A stretch of DNA of 64,000 bases, from assembly GCA_029964075.1 (NCBI GenBank), contig CM057146.1:12357501-12421500 (forward strand), in the 5' to 3' direction. The notes beneath the pieces are model-generated. The model did not search any database. It was not told where the DNA came from and saw only the letters and a program-made list of their open reading frames with translations. A program made the position numbers and the translations under genes. This document shows positions 11,991-22,489 of the stretch, in pieces (within the stretch, counting starts at the first letter, position 1; each line of letters starts with the position of its first letter). This stretch comes from Patiria pectinifera (Eukaryota > Echinodermata > Asteroidea > Valvatida > Asterinidae).

Positions 11991-12094
11991 CGTGTTCAAA
12001 AATCCTGCACATGCAAATGATCCAATACCAGGGTGAGAGAGCACGTAGTGGTTGGCGCGTACTGCTCGACACCCTGGGGACTTTTCACCAACAG
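11967..12094. repeat. Dispersed repeat, inverted relative of 18312-18425
   Basis: Shared blocks are GATCCAATACCAGGGTGAGA, CGCGTACTGCTCGACACC and CTGGGGA. Probably one end of a TIR element. Confidence 0.7.
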
Positions 12095-12259
12095 CCAGAA
12101 CACATGGAAAAACCCACACGGAGCACACGTGGACGCACCAGCGAATTTATATGTACATTACAGGGTACCAGTCAAAGATGTTCGCTGGCGTTGATTGGCG
12201 AGTTCTTTACATGTGACGCCAATGTTGTTATTTACATTAAGTCGCGTTATAGTTAAAGG

Positions 12260-12660
12260 GTCAGTCACTACACCTTTGTTTTACTGTTATTTCTTTGATT
12301 TAAATGAATGTCATGAATGAAAGAGGAAAAAAAAACAAGTTTTGTTGAAATGAATGGATGGATGAAGGGTGAAGGCTGGTATGAGATTATGACACTGAAA
12401 CACCGTTAATAAAACACGACACGGGGTGCCTAAAACCAACCGGAACTCAGAACATTCCTTAAGTGGTCAACGGGCAATATACAGTTTTTTAGTATTTTAT
12501 TCTTCACTGCAATGTACACAATTCAAACGTTATAAACTTTATACAATTATAATGTTTATTTTATGTGATTGAATTTTTCTCTTCTTTTTCATTATTTTAC
12601 AATACATTAAATACACACTCTATCAACGATGAAACTTGTTTTTTTCTTTTCCCAACTCAT
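12260..12660. other. AT-rich stretch, nothing recognised
   Basis: No open frame of note, no repeat matching elsewhere in the window and no RNA gene. It separates the palindrome edge from the Polinton remnant. Confidence 0.5.
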
Positions 12661-12896
12661 TTAATTAACCCACTGAATTGAATGCCCTCGATATTTGTTT
12701 TATAATGAACCGTCGGTCGTATATTTTGGTTTTTATTCGAGGGAAATGCTTCTTAATAAAGTTATTGACGATAACGTCATTGTTCATAGAATGTGAAGAA
12801 AATAGTCCCGTGATTTTCCTCATGCTCAGTCCTCGGCAACGATGTAACAAGAAAAAGATGGAGCATTGTCCACACACGGCTGAGAGATATCCCTAC

Positions 12897-12994
12897 AGGC
12901 GCCGGAGGTTGTGGGAAACTCGTTTCGTGTTTGTCGCTAAAAACTCTTCCAACGAGGATAGCGTCACCGGTAGGCCGTCAAAACTGTTCATGAT
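12897..12994 (-). other. Short open frame after the capsid-like fragment, unassigned
   Basis: An ATG shortly after the capsid-like stop opens 32 codons (MNSFDGLPVTLSSLEEFL...) to a TAG. It sits where a downstream Polinton gene would start, but I do not recognise it. It may be a truncated Polinton gene or chance. Confidence 0.25.
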
Positions 12995-13008
12995 GATGAT
13001 GATGAAGC

Positions 13009-13166
13009 TCAGGTGGTGTAGTCAAAAATGATGTTACTTGCCTGGTCGATTTCCAAAATGTTATCGAACTCCGCGTAGATGATGATGTTGATGGTCTCGC
13101 TCAGCGGCCGTGCAAAGTGCATGTCCAATCTCAGATTGCCGCGTTTCACGAGGTTGAAGTGACCTC
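13009..13166 (-). pseudogene. C-terminal fragment of a Polinton capsid-like protein
   Basis: About 50 codons ending at a TGA (13011-13009). The block VKRGNLRLDMHFARPL followed by IYAEFDNILEID resembles the conserved tail of the Polinton proteins annotated as F54H12.2-like, believed to be jelly-roll capsid proteins. Only the C-terminus remains, joined directly to the integrase fragment. The family call is from memory of the motif. Confidence 0.6.
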
Positions 13167-13475
13167 CCACGCTTTTGTTTTGTTTTGAGTGGTAAAGAAA
13201 TCGATATTGTTCTCTTTCAAAAGAGCTTGGAAAGGTTTATTCATGAATTCCGTTTCCTTGTCAGTCTGAAGCGCGCGTGGTTTACGTCCACTTTTTATTA
13301 TAGTCTTGAAGCCGTCAATCAATGCTGTACCCGTTTTATTCTTTACAGGAACGGCCAAAGCGTACTTGGACAGGATGTCTATACAAGTCAGCAAATACTT
13401 GTAGCCTTGGTTGTGCCTGGCGTGTGACGTCATAACCACCAGATCCGCTTGCCACTGATGGTCGATTCCACCGAT
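13167..13475 (-). pseudogene. Polinton retroviral-type integrase fragment
   Basis: It contains DHQWQADLVVM and GYKYLLTCIDILSKYALAVP, then a region with LQTDKETEFMN. This is the rve-type integrase core of Polintons, with the catalytic D in QADL, the second D in QTDKETEF and a candidate E in KEN. The zinc-binding N-terminus and C-terminal chromodomain region are missing. It abuts the polymerase fragment at about 13475 and a capsid-like fragment at about 13167, so both ends are deletion junctions. Confidence 0.82.
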
Positions 13476-13479
13476 TCCG

Positions 13480-14852
13480 CTGTCTTTCCCTTCTCATGAT
13501 ACCGATGGAAGACAATGGACGGCCCACCTACGATGTTTTTCTTGATGGTGTAGTAAAGGTCTTTGTTGGCTTCGTCGAAGAGCGTGAAGAAGGCCTCTCT
13601 CGGCATTGTCAGCAAAAGATATTGAAGGGACAGACCGGGAACTATTCATATTTCTCTCCTTGTAAAAACAAAACATCTTCTCGACAGCCTGGACAAATGG
13701 AACAACATCCAGGTTATTGTACCATACGAGAAAGTTACGCACGGTTGACATGCCAAGATCCCGCCATACACGTTGACAGTACTCGTAATCAGCCACTGTA
13801 ATATTGCTGCCATTAAGTCGACTGTAGAAGGCCTCGTGAGGAGGAAGTGCCGGATGATTAAGTTTGGTTAAATCATCCAACCACTCGTAGGGAAAGAAAC
13901 CTTTAGTTTGGGGACAGTCATACGCCTTCAGAAATTTGGCGTAACTGTACCCCGGAGCCAAATAGTTTGTGATGTCCAGAAACTTCAGGCTTGAGGTGGA
14001 GAGGGCCATATACGAACCAGTCCTACGAATCACAAAGTTCAGCGAGGAAAAAGCCTCCAATGCGGGGTAAAGATATTTCTTGACGACGTTGATATCATAC
14101 CGCCCTGAATTAAAGCCCAACACCGGCAACTCTTGCAGATACTCCTCGAGCTTCTCCTTAGCGCTTTCTAGTTTGTGTGCCTTGTCCTTTCCCCGTGCTC
14201 GGTCCTTATCGCGTTCGATTATCTCATCTATCCGCTCAAAGACGGATTCAAAGTGCTCCATGAGAATGGCGTACGAGGTTTCGCTGATGGCTTGTAAATA
14301 CTCCACCATGTTATTGACTAATTCTGCCGAGCTGCCGCCGGTGACAAAACATCGCGGCTCCTCGTAGCCCGGCACATGGCTGGAAACTCTGACGCTCAGC
14401 AGCTCGTGGACGTTGGTCAGGGTCAAGGAAGCCTTCTGCACCGGCTGGTAGGTACGTGGAAAATAACATTGGAAATCGTACGTGGCCCAATATGGAAAAT
14501 AACATAGGTTTCTGTCCACATCTACGCCTCCATCGCTGAGTGTATCAAAGATGGAAGCTGGGAGCTTGAAACTTCCTCCCGGGAAGCGATGCTTGACGTT
14601 AACGTCGCATGTTGGAAGATGCCTCACCAGATTAGATGATTTGCGAAATGCACGCCGGCACTTGGAACAGGTATACGTGCCACTGTACCGGTCCATGTTG
14701 TTAATGAAAGAGAAATGTCTCTCGTATAAATTGATATTCATTGTTTCTTGATAACGGCGCTGAGACCGCCTCGTTAACAGTGCAGAAACTTGGGTCTGGC
14801 TTTCCTCCGTTTCGTCGTTTTCATCTCTGGCGGTGCCATAATGGTGATACAC
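13480..14852 (-). pseudogene. Polinton/Maverick protein-primed DNA polymerase B fragment (exonuclease region and start of palm)
   Basis: The long minus frame (452 codons, opening at GTG 14852; the first ATG is inside at about 14743) carries a C2HC finger (TCSKCRRAFRKSSNLVRH). The exonuclease region follows: an ATYDF motif at exo I, LGFNSGRYDINVVKKYL at exo II and WYNNLDVVPF at exo III, with FLDITNYLAPGYSY between them. This is the PolB of Polintons, which replicates the element from a protein primer. At exo I the residue after DF is Q where family members have the catalytic E. The frame changes near 13650 and the palm start continues in another frame to about 13480, where it is cut off. Polymerase catalytic motifs are absent. 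It is a dead copy. Confidence 0.85.
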
Positions 14853-15179
14853 GGGATTATATCGATCGTGTCTTCAAGGCTGTACGGATGAACGCTCTCG
14901 CAGGGTATGTGATGCACAGTGATGGGTCGCAGTCGACTTTTATCGATTGGTCTTCCGGAGGTTCGGTGTGGTGGTCAGCTCAAGCGGCTGTATCAACAAA
15001 AGGAAAAGTTTTGTTTGTTTGCCTGTCGACTAGGAGACGATCATCTTATTTGTTTGTTTTGTTGTCTCGGGAACAAAACAAACATCGCGGCACTATGGCT
15101 ACCAACTTTGCGATGTTGTTACGACTACCAACACAAACTACATCATATTGTTTAGGTTTGGTCCAATGCGCGTAAACGC

Positions 15180-15840
15180 CTCACTGCATTCGATGGTCAT
15201 CTGTCAGACAGTCAACTTCGCAGTCTTAACTTAATGTATTTCTGTTTCTCGCATTATTTAATTTAAATCTAAAAATTAATGTGGCCCTGACGTTGCGAAC
15301 TTAGCAAGTTCTTCTTCAGAGGCTAAAACAGAAATGACAGAGGAACATACATTAACATGGGGGTGCACACAAACATGCAGGGCTGAAAGAAGAAACACAA
15401 AAGGAGGATTAGGTGGGAAAGGTGTGGAAAGATGCAGGGGAGGGTGGATAAGAGAACAAAGAAACAAAGGGAGATGGCAAACCGCAAGGGGTCTGGTATA
15501 AACAGGGGAGGGACCAGAAAAGGGGCGGATTAGGCTCCTCCCATGCTACTTACATCGATTTAAAAACAGTCGTCTTCACCCATCTTTTGGAAGAATTACT
15601 GAACAAAATTACACTTGAATGAGGAGGGTAGGGTAGGAATGGGCACGCCCCCAAGTCGTCCAAGAGTAAATGCACGCTCTGATGCGGCGAGAAGACGAAC
15701 TTGAAGTGTTATTCATTATTTTTTTTTAAAGCAGCATATTTGGCACTTTACCTCCCTGCCAGTGGCCCTTGCCTAACTTCCAAAAAGTTGCTCAGATGTT
15801 GAATGTATGTGATATGCATTTCTCATCACCTCTCTGTCTA
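15180..15840. other. No gene recognised
   Basis: A purine-rich plus strand at 15380-15530 gives a spurious minus-strand Pro-rich frame. Otherwise unremarkable. Confidence 0.5.
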
Positions 15841-16019
15841 ACTTAACGGAAATTTCGCGTATGCGAAATAAAGGTCAGGCCATAATTGCAAAAAGTTGTT
15901 TTACTGATCGCCCAAATCGCCCAAGAACATTGACCGTAGTTGAGCCTAAAACCAGAAATCGTCAAGGAAAACCAGTTTTTCAGGCTGTTTATGACCAGAT
16001 CTATCGAGAGCAAAACACA

Positions 16020-16215
16020 GAAACGTCGTCTCCGGCGCGCGTAAGATTTTAAAGCATGATGTTGAACACAGTGAAATGCCTTGGAATAGTCAATAGTAAA
16101 AGCAGAGGAACGGGGGTTGTCGAAATTCCTGATTTTCTCCATTAGATTCCTCAAATGTCCTTTCTGATTTTTGTCGTCCCTCTTCCTTTCCTACATCCAG
16201 CTTGTTCTGATGGTA
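16020..16215 (-). pseudogene. Non-LTR retrotransposon reverse transcriptase fragment
   Basis: The minus strand encodes FTIDYSKAFHCVQHHAL, a decayed reverse transcriptase finger/palm block (usual form FIDYSKAFDCV.H). A neighbouring frame upstream gives an RKGRG-type piece, so there is at least one frameshift. Homology stops near 16040. About 60 codons remain of a protein of roughly 1000. Confidence 0.7.
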
Positions 16216-16339
16216 ACTCAGTATAATTATAAGAAACATGGAAAAGGGGAAGAGATTGTTTTCAGTTGGAGTGCACGTTAATTCAAATTTAACGTGAAAA
16301 ATACTTAATGTACGTTGGAGACAAAACATACATTAAATC

Positions 16340-16460
16340 CATTACTTGCTATTGATGTATCAAATCAGGATACAGGAAACAAGTTTCCCCCAGGGTTTAA
16401 TATTGGATGCGTAGCTGAAAATAAAGTAAACCCTGGGGAAGAGGTTGATCAACTCCGCCA
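16340..16460. repeat. End fragment of the same TIR family
   Basis: It matches 18715-18830 in the same orientation and ends in CCCTGGGGAAGAGGTTGATC. The rest of the element is missing. Confidence 0.65.
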
Positions 16461-17200
16461 TTGCATCACTCGATGATGTAGATTCGGGTTTTTTCTAGTG
16501 GATTTTGACAAATGGCAGAGATTTACCAAAAGAGTCAGGCGATGAATTTTACCCTTAAGCATGCATTATTTATGCGAATATCCATTGTGTATTATGTACT
16601 CTTAATTAATGAACCATGATAATAATGTAACTTGTCACAATTTCCAAAGGCCATGCAGGCCTATACGTCCTAACAACTGAGCGCGCTGCTGCTGTGAGAT
16701 GACTTCAGGTAAAATACTTTACAGTTTTAAAAGAATTATGAATCCAAAATGTGACAAATATGGTTGTGTCTAAAGATAGTTCATTGACATGTCGGATACT
16801 AAATCAATAAAGAGGTCAATACGAAGGATTGACAAAAAACTGTACCGAAATATCAGGCAAGTTCAAATGCTAAAGAAGCTGCAACACTGTGTATATATAT
16901 TCTACCTACGATTACTTATTTTGCTCAAGTAAATTCACATATGCCAAAAAGAAAAACAATTTTGCATAGGCCTGTACCTAAAAAATAAACCTACATTATT
17001 TTACGTTCTTTTGAGAAAATATTTTTTACATTCTAAATTGACATTGCGAGAAGCTTGTGATTATTAGATTTGAAATAAAGTGCCAGATTTTTATGTCGTG
17101 TGCCTTTGAAGTGTAATTTCAACATGACCGTCGATAAATAATGAGAATCTTTGTAAATAAACATGTCTCCAAAAGCTTTTGTGGCGTTTACAGTGGATGG
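16460..17200. other. No gene recognised
   Basis: AT-rich, no long frame, no tandem repeat and no match elsewhere in the window that I can see. Confidence 0.5.
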
Positions 17201-17204
17201 GGGC

Positions 17205-17400
17205 CTACGCGTTTAGCATTTAATTAAACACTTTCCTAAACGCGTTCAATGCAAATGTGTAAACATTGTGTCGAAAAGCTAAGCACGTTTAGTTTCGTGA
17301 AGTTAAAAATGATAAGCGTTTAGCATTAAAACACATTCCTAAACTCATTCAACTGTTAACACGTTTTAAACGTGTTTAAAACTTAAACATCGTTTTTACA
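17205..17400. repeat. CGTTTAGCATT direct repeat and ACGTTTAAACGT-rich stretch
   Basis: GCGTTTAGCATTTAATTAAA at 17209 and GCGTTTAGCATTAAAACAC at 17317 are each followed by TTCCTAAACKCRTTCAA. The segment ends in AACACGTTTTAAACGTGTTT, a near-palindrome. Likely a degenerate transposon. Confidence 0.6.
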
Positions 17401-18290
17401 GTGTATAGGACTGATGTAAAAAATGTGCCTCTCAATAATAAAAGCTATATAAATTTTAAAAAACCCAAAATGTGTAAGATTCATGAATAGAGTGTTCCTC
17501 CGCATGTCTGTCTCGTTTAGATTAAGAAAGTGAGGACTTCATCTGTGCAATGAAATACAATGGGTGCTTATACTCCCAAATGGAAATCTCCAAGAAAACA
17601 CTCTGGTAAAAGGATATATGGAGGTGTGCCACTTTAACCGAGAACTAATTCGGTAAATGATGTAACCGATACATCCATGCTGTCTTCATAATGTAATAAT
17701 TACATAAACAAGTGAAATTTGAGTTCTCTACTGACTATTGAAACAGGCAGATTAGAAGCATAATTTGAACCGTTTGCACCCCAAGGGGTATAAATGGAAT
17801 ACATGACGTCACAACTTACAAGCGCCGAATAGAGAGGACGCGAAGTGGGTGAGGGGCGGGGCATCGCAGATCAATAAATTCGTATGGTTGTGGGGGGAGG
17901 TGGTTGTGGGTTTCACCGGTAATTGCAAAACAGGACGGTGGGATGCCTGAGAGGTTCTGGGCTGGACATCAACTGCTACCAGGGCGCTTGTCAAAGTGGA
18001 TGATGATGCAGGCCTCATCTGCTTTATTGAAGCCGATGCGCGGATGCACAGTACGCCGTCAAAAATCATAGACCGTCCACAGATATTCAATATCTATGGG
18101 ATCATAAGAATGCGCACCTTTGGCGATTGGCTTGGACGCGAATCCCCTCACCTAAAAAGCGGGGGGAAACGGAAAAAAAATACTGACTAAAAAAATACTG
18201 ACGGAGAAACTCGACCTAAGCTGTTGATTGGTCAATTTGCTGCCACGACGACTGGTTACCGAAGGCCCAATAGAAGGCACCCGCTGTATG
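17400..18290. other. No gene recognised
   Basis: It contains a short GGGGGGAGGTGG-type G-rich run near 17890 and A-rich segments near 18170. The frames at 17809-18190 lack protein-like composition. Confidence 0.45.
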
Positions 18291-18295
18291 GTCAG

Positions 18296-18830
18296 AGTTA
18301 ACTCTGGAGCAACCTCGTCCCCAGGGTGTCGAGCAGTACGCGCCCACCACTACCTGCTCTCTCACCCTGGTATTGGATCATTTGCATGTGCAAGATTTTT
18401 GCAGACGTATGCAAATGAGGAACAGTCTGGTGCCTGGATATGCGTTACACATTAGCGTTTGTTTTTGTATGCGGTGTCTGGGGTAAAAACAGAGTCAATT
18501 CGTAGCAGCGCGAGCACGGCGTGAGTTACGAAAACACGATTTTTGAAATCAAACTGTTACGATCTTATCAAGACAACATGCAGTATCATATTTCATATTA
18601 ATATGAGCAAATTGGAAAGGAAATTAGTATTTTCGAGAAGGCGTGGACGAATGATCGCGAAAACACGTACTGCATGTTGTGAATATATAGCACCAAGTAC
18701 ACGATAAAAATCCATTACTAGCCAATTGCGGTATCCAATCAGGATACAGGAAGAAAGTTTCCTATCCAGGGTTTACTATTGGAAACGCGGTTGGAAATAA
18801 AGTAAGCACTGGGGACGAGGTTGACTCTGG
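18296..18830. mobile_element. TIR element with CTCTGGAG..CCTCGTCCCCAG ends
   Basis: The left end GCAACCTCGTCCCCAGGG and right end CTGGGGACGAGGTTGACTCT are inverted. The part 18715-18830 is repeated directly at 16340-16455 (CAATCAGGATACAGGA, GGTTTACTATTGGA). A related fragment lies at 11967-12094. Confidence 0.65.
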
Positions 18831-19224
18831 AGGTCAAGACGCAGTGTTGTGAACAATTTGCACGCTCACCACAATAGACGCCTGCTGTGCAAGCGTAGTC
18901 TAGACGCCGCTAATTAGGTCTCATTCGCAAAGATCAAGAACAGGCTTCCAGTGTTCACTGCATCGCATAAGACGCACTCAATAGAATCGCCACACGTCCT
19001 TGATTTCCTATTTTTGGGTGCCCCTTCACTGCATCATCCAGCCCCCCTCCTCAGTTTTACTGAGCGGGAATAGGTCACAAGTGATAGTTTTTAAGACACT
19101 TCAATTTTAATATTAAGGTAGTCCATAGGAACAAGAAATTGGATTCAACATGCGTTTTGGCCTTCACCGGTCGACTATTTTATAAAAACTGTATACTTGT
19201 CCCGAGTGATTGGGGAAAAAAATA

Positions 19225-19645
19225 ATAACAAACTACTCGGGTGGGACTCGATCCAACAACCTCCTGCTTACCAGTGCAGACGTCTTACCACTCGACCAAA
19301 GAGCTTGCAGGGGTGGATTGGCCGGTTAGAATCTGATATAGCACCGGGTCCCGCAACCAAACTATTCATAAGATGGAAATTGCGTCTGCACTAGTAAGCA
19401 TGAGGTTGGGGGTTCGAATCTCACCCCAGTAGTTCGTGAAAGCTGTTCTCAATAATTATGTCGGTGAAGAGCAAAATCCAATATTGAATTTACATCACAG
19501 CGACGTAAATTCTACCATGAACAGTTAATACATTGGCTGTTTAAAGTTCAAATTTGATAACTAATTTTTCAGAGTTTTCTGAGGGCTCGCGAGAGAATGC
19601 AACAAGCTAGCTAGGGTGAGACTCGAACCAAAGACCTCCTGCTTT
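19225..19645. repeat. Cluster of three tRNA-like SINE heads
   Basis: 19228-19318 (minus; box A TTGGTCGAGTGGTAAGAC, box B GGATCGAGTCCC), 19382-19436 (plus; box B GGGTTCGAATCTC) and 19605-19640 (minus; GGTTCGAGTCTC). All share a GTAAGCA.GAGGTTG-type anticodon region. Fragments with no intact cloverleaf. Confidence 0.6.
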
Positions 19646-19934
19646 GAATTATTCATGCACAAATATCTACAGAACGTCAGTGACTGTTCTTAAGAAACAA
19701 TATCAAACATGAAACAGTTATCAGTTAACAGCTATGGATAACACCTGCGGTTCATTTGAACATTACCATTTTGAAGCATTTATTTCAAAAATCGGACATT
19801 TTTACATACAAAAACCTAGGTCCAGACCTGAAATTGTTTTTTTTCTTGCATGGATTGAGGCATGATAATCTCAAAAGTTCACTCAGTGTTCAATAAATCT
19901 CTAGCAAAAAAACAAACAAAACAAAAACCCAGAT

Positions 19935-20397
19935 TGTAAACTATACAATTGGAGGATTAGTATGTTATAGAAAATATTGTTAAACTGACTTGTTTCACAT
20001 TTTGGGCTTGTAGATGCTGGAAAAACCAAGAAAACCTAGTATGTTCTTGTAGTCTGGTTCCCTGACCCCACTTAAAAAGAAACAGAGTAATTACACTCTG
20101 GGGAATAGTAATTAAGGTCAGAGAATCAGTCTAGCAGGCTTGTACCCCTTCACATGTGTGTAATCAATTGCAAAGAAAAGTCAAAATAACTGAATATGAA
20201 AAATTACAAACATTTTTTGAAAACAGCCAGTTTTCTCCAGCGTTGGAAAAATACAGTTTTTCTTGAAAATGTGAGCACACCAGGAGCCACAATTTTAAAG
20301 GATGCTTTAGACTGTCAGTCCCAAACAATTCAGTAAAGTATTTCATAATAATTTGATCATTTCGTTTTTTGATGTTTGCAAATGTTGTATCTTCCCT
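19935..20397 (+). mobile_element. TTAA-flanked element family A, decayed copy 5
   Basis: The right end CTTCCCTTTAA and the shared GTCTGGTTCCCTGACCCCAC and CAATTCAGTAAAGTATTTC segments are present. The left end is degraded, so the start is approximate. Confidence 0.65.
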
Positions 20398-20399
20398 TT

Positions 20400-21040
20400 A
20401 AGGAAAAAAACCTTGTAAAGCTGTGTTTAATAACTGTTTTAGTGCTGATAAAATGAGATGTACCACATGTTCCCGGTTTCAGATGTTATTTACAAATAAC
20501 TTACCCAGCAGAAAACCTCAGACACTGCTTCACACAAATATATTTGTTTTTTATAAAAACAATTTCTAATATGTACATGCAAAAAAATTTCATGAAATAT
20601 TTAAACTGTCTTTTGTTCGGCTGGCATTCATTTAATCATCACACCTCGTACATTTAGGTGCAAATGCTTTTATTTCAATGGATGAAGTTCGAAAGCATCA
20701 GAATGCAATACATGTAGTTGCAAAAGTCTCTCCCAGCTGGTGAATAAAGAACTGGAAAAGAAGCACCATAAGTGTAGCTCCTCGACTCGGTGGCAATCAA
20801 AAATAACAGCCACAGGTCATGTTGTAGCAGTGGAACCATACTAAACCCTTTCTGACACACGAATAAATGGGCGATTGTAACATTTTGTCAACTTTTTTTC
20901 TGATCACTTGACATTGCAGCTATAATAAAACAAATACAATACAGTTTATTTTGGGAAGAATGAAGAAGTGCAGAAGTTACTAGTCCCTCTGTGTTGGCTG
21001 ATTTTGACTACTGCCCTCCACTTAGCATCAGAAGATATAT
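20400..21040. other. No gene recognised
   Basis: AT-rich sequence between family A copy 5 and foldback repeat F. No feature supported. Confidence 0.45.
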
Positions 21041-21300
21041 AGGCCATTAGCCTGGGGGTTGGTCAGTATCAAATGAGGGGAATAAAGGATTATAATGCTC
21101 ATTGGCAAGGTATACACCCCTCGAGTGGTAACAAGCATTTCGGCGATCATTTTGAAGTAAAAAAGGGCAATAACACCCAAAAAGCTGCCACCGCTTGTTA
21201 AAAATCACATATTTAACAAGTCTAGGGGTGCGCTATGAGCATTATTTCCCTCATTTGATACCGATGGCCAACATTTTGGACCGAGGCTGATGGCCTAATT
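21041..21300. repeat. Foldback repeat family F, copy 1
   Basis: AGGCCATTAGCCTG, GTATCAAATGAGGG and TAATGCTCAT are mirrored toward 21300. A relative lies at 47715-48075. Confidence 0.75.
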
Positions 21301-22239
21301 GCCAAATCAGTCAAAACCTCAAACTATGTGGCATTTGTACTATTTCCCTTAAACTGTGTAACATTTGTATAATACTCATCCTACATGGATATTACTATGT
21401 GATCATAATTATTTGTGAGGCATTCTCGCAAAATGAGACAGAACTGGGCAGAAGTCAAAATGAGGGTATGTTGGTATTAGGAAACAGAATAAAATTCTCC
21501 TGGAAATACTGTTTGTTGCACTTCAATCAAACATTCCGTTGACAAGTTAAGGTGGTTTGAATTGCGTATTTATGGACATGTCAAAAAAGTAAAATACTAA
21601 GAAAAAGCAAATATATCAAAAATGATAAATATCAATCAGTCTGAAAATTGCAAAAAAAACAACATTATTGCCACTCGCTTTTGGCATTTTTTGGCCTATG
21701 CCCAGCAGTTGTAAAACTACAAGAGTTTTACAACCCACCGTTTCTTTTCAGAACCACACATTTTCCCAAAAGAGATTTCTACATGGTGTTACTGCAAACA
21801 TTCACTAGTTCATATACCACCACCAAGTAAAGTTTCAAACCACTTGTTGCTATTTTACTCGTGACAGAGTTTTAGACTTGCCACACGATTCCGAAAAAGG
21901 TCGGACAAACTTGTGTTCAAAATGCCGGTGCAGCATGAATTTAATAGGGTGTATGAAATACGGACTCACTGGTGGCATTGGACATGCTCATGCACAGATA
22001 ATTAGGAGAGAGACCAGTTACGTGAGAGGGTTAACCAATAAAGGGAAAAAGGAGTCCGATTTTCCTACGAGTCCGATTTTCATATCACACCGGAATGAGG
22101 CGATTCAACGACTGTTTCATGAACAAACAAATTCATACATCAACAGTCGTTGTAAATGCTGTTAATATCCTCATCCAAGATGTTTAGCTTATTTAAAACG
22201 TTGCGCAGCTACGCTAAATTTCGTGAAAGCGATCGTAAG

Positions 22240-22245
22240 TTTATT
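22240..22245 (-). promoter_or_regulatory. Candidate poly(A) signal of CEP112
   Basis: AATAAA on the minus strand about 113 nt after the CEP112 stop codon, the first such hexamer downstream. This would give a 3' UTR of roughly 130 nt. Position and motif only; cleavage is not visible. Confidence 0.5.
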
Positions 22246-22357
22246 GCGAAGCTGTGCAACAGATTGGAGTCCTACGCATGCCGTAAACTAGGCACTTTTC
22301 CGTGAAATCGACTGCTGTTCCATCTCTTTTAGAAAGAACGCCTCACATTTCAGTTGC

Positions 22358-22489
22358 TCAATTCCTGGATGGTGACCGCACATTAGAGGGATACTTCCTG
22401 TTCATATCCAGCTCTTCTTGCAGTACTATACTCGTCTGTTGTAGAGCGGTCACTTGAGACTTCAATGATTCAATAGTGTCTTCCAGCTC
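22358..22489 (-). CDS. CEP112: CEP112 coding exon 24 with stop (residues 885-927)
   Basis: The acceptor is TTTTTCATTAG. It encodes ELEDTIESLKSQVTALQQTS, then IVLQEELDM and a divergent tail RKYPSNVRSPSRN before TGA at 22360-22358. Human CEP112 ends shortly after the same QEEL block, so this is the natural C-terminus. Confidence 0.93.
   Translation of the reverse strand, partial: ELEDTIESLKSQVTALQQTSIVLQEELDMNRKYPSNVRSPSRN

Larger units (their letters stand above)
12660..15180 (-). mobile_element. Polinton/Maverick remnant, internally deleted
   Basis: Polymerase, integrase and capsid-like pieces are packed in the same orientation into 1.85 kb, far shorter than the 15-20 kb of an intact element. 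The inner parts of every gene are missing, so this is a deletion-scrambled relic. I find no convincing terminal inverted repeats or 6-bp target duplication, and the outer limits are estimates. 14853-15180 has no gene I recognise. Confidence 0.72.

Noticed and set aside
13009-14852. Interpretation as an integrated animal virus
   Set aside because: The combination of protein-primed PolB, retroviral-type integrase and capsid-like tail fits Polinton/Maverick elements, which are endogenous and common in marine invertebrates.
14741-15175. 144-codon plus-strand frame
   Set aside because: Antisense to the Polinton polymerase frame in part, no recognisable domain, composition not protein-like.
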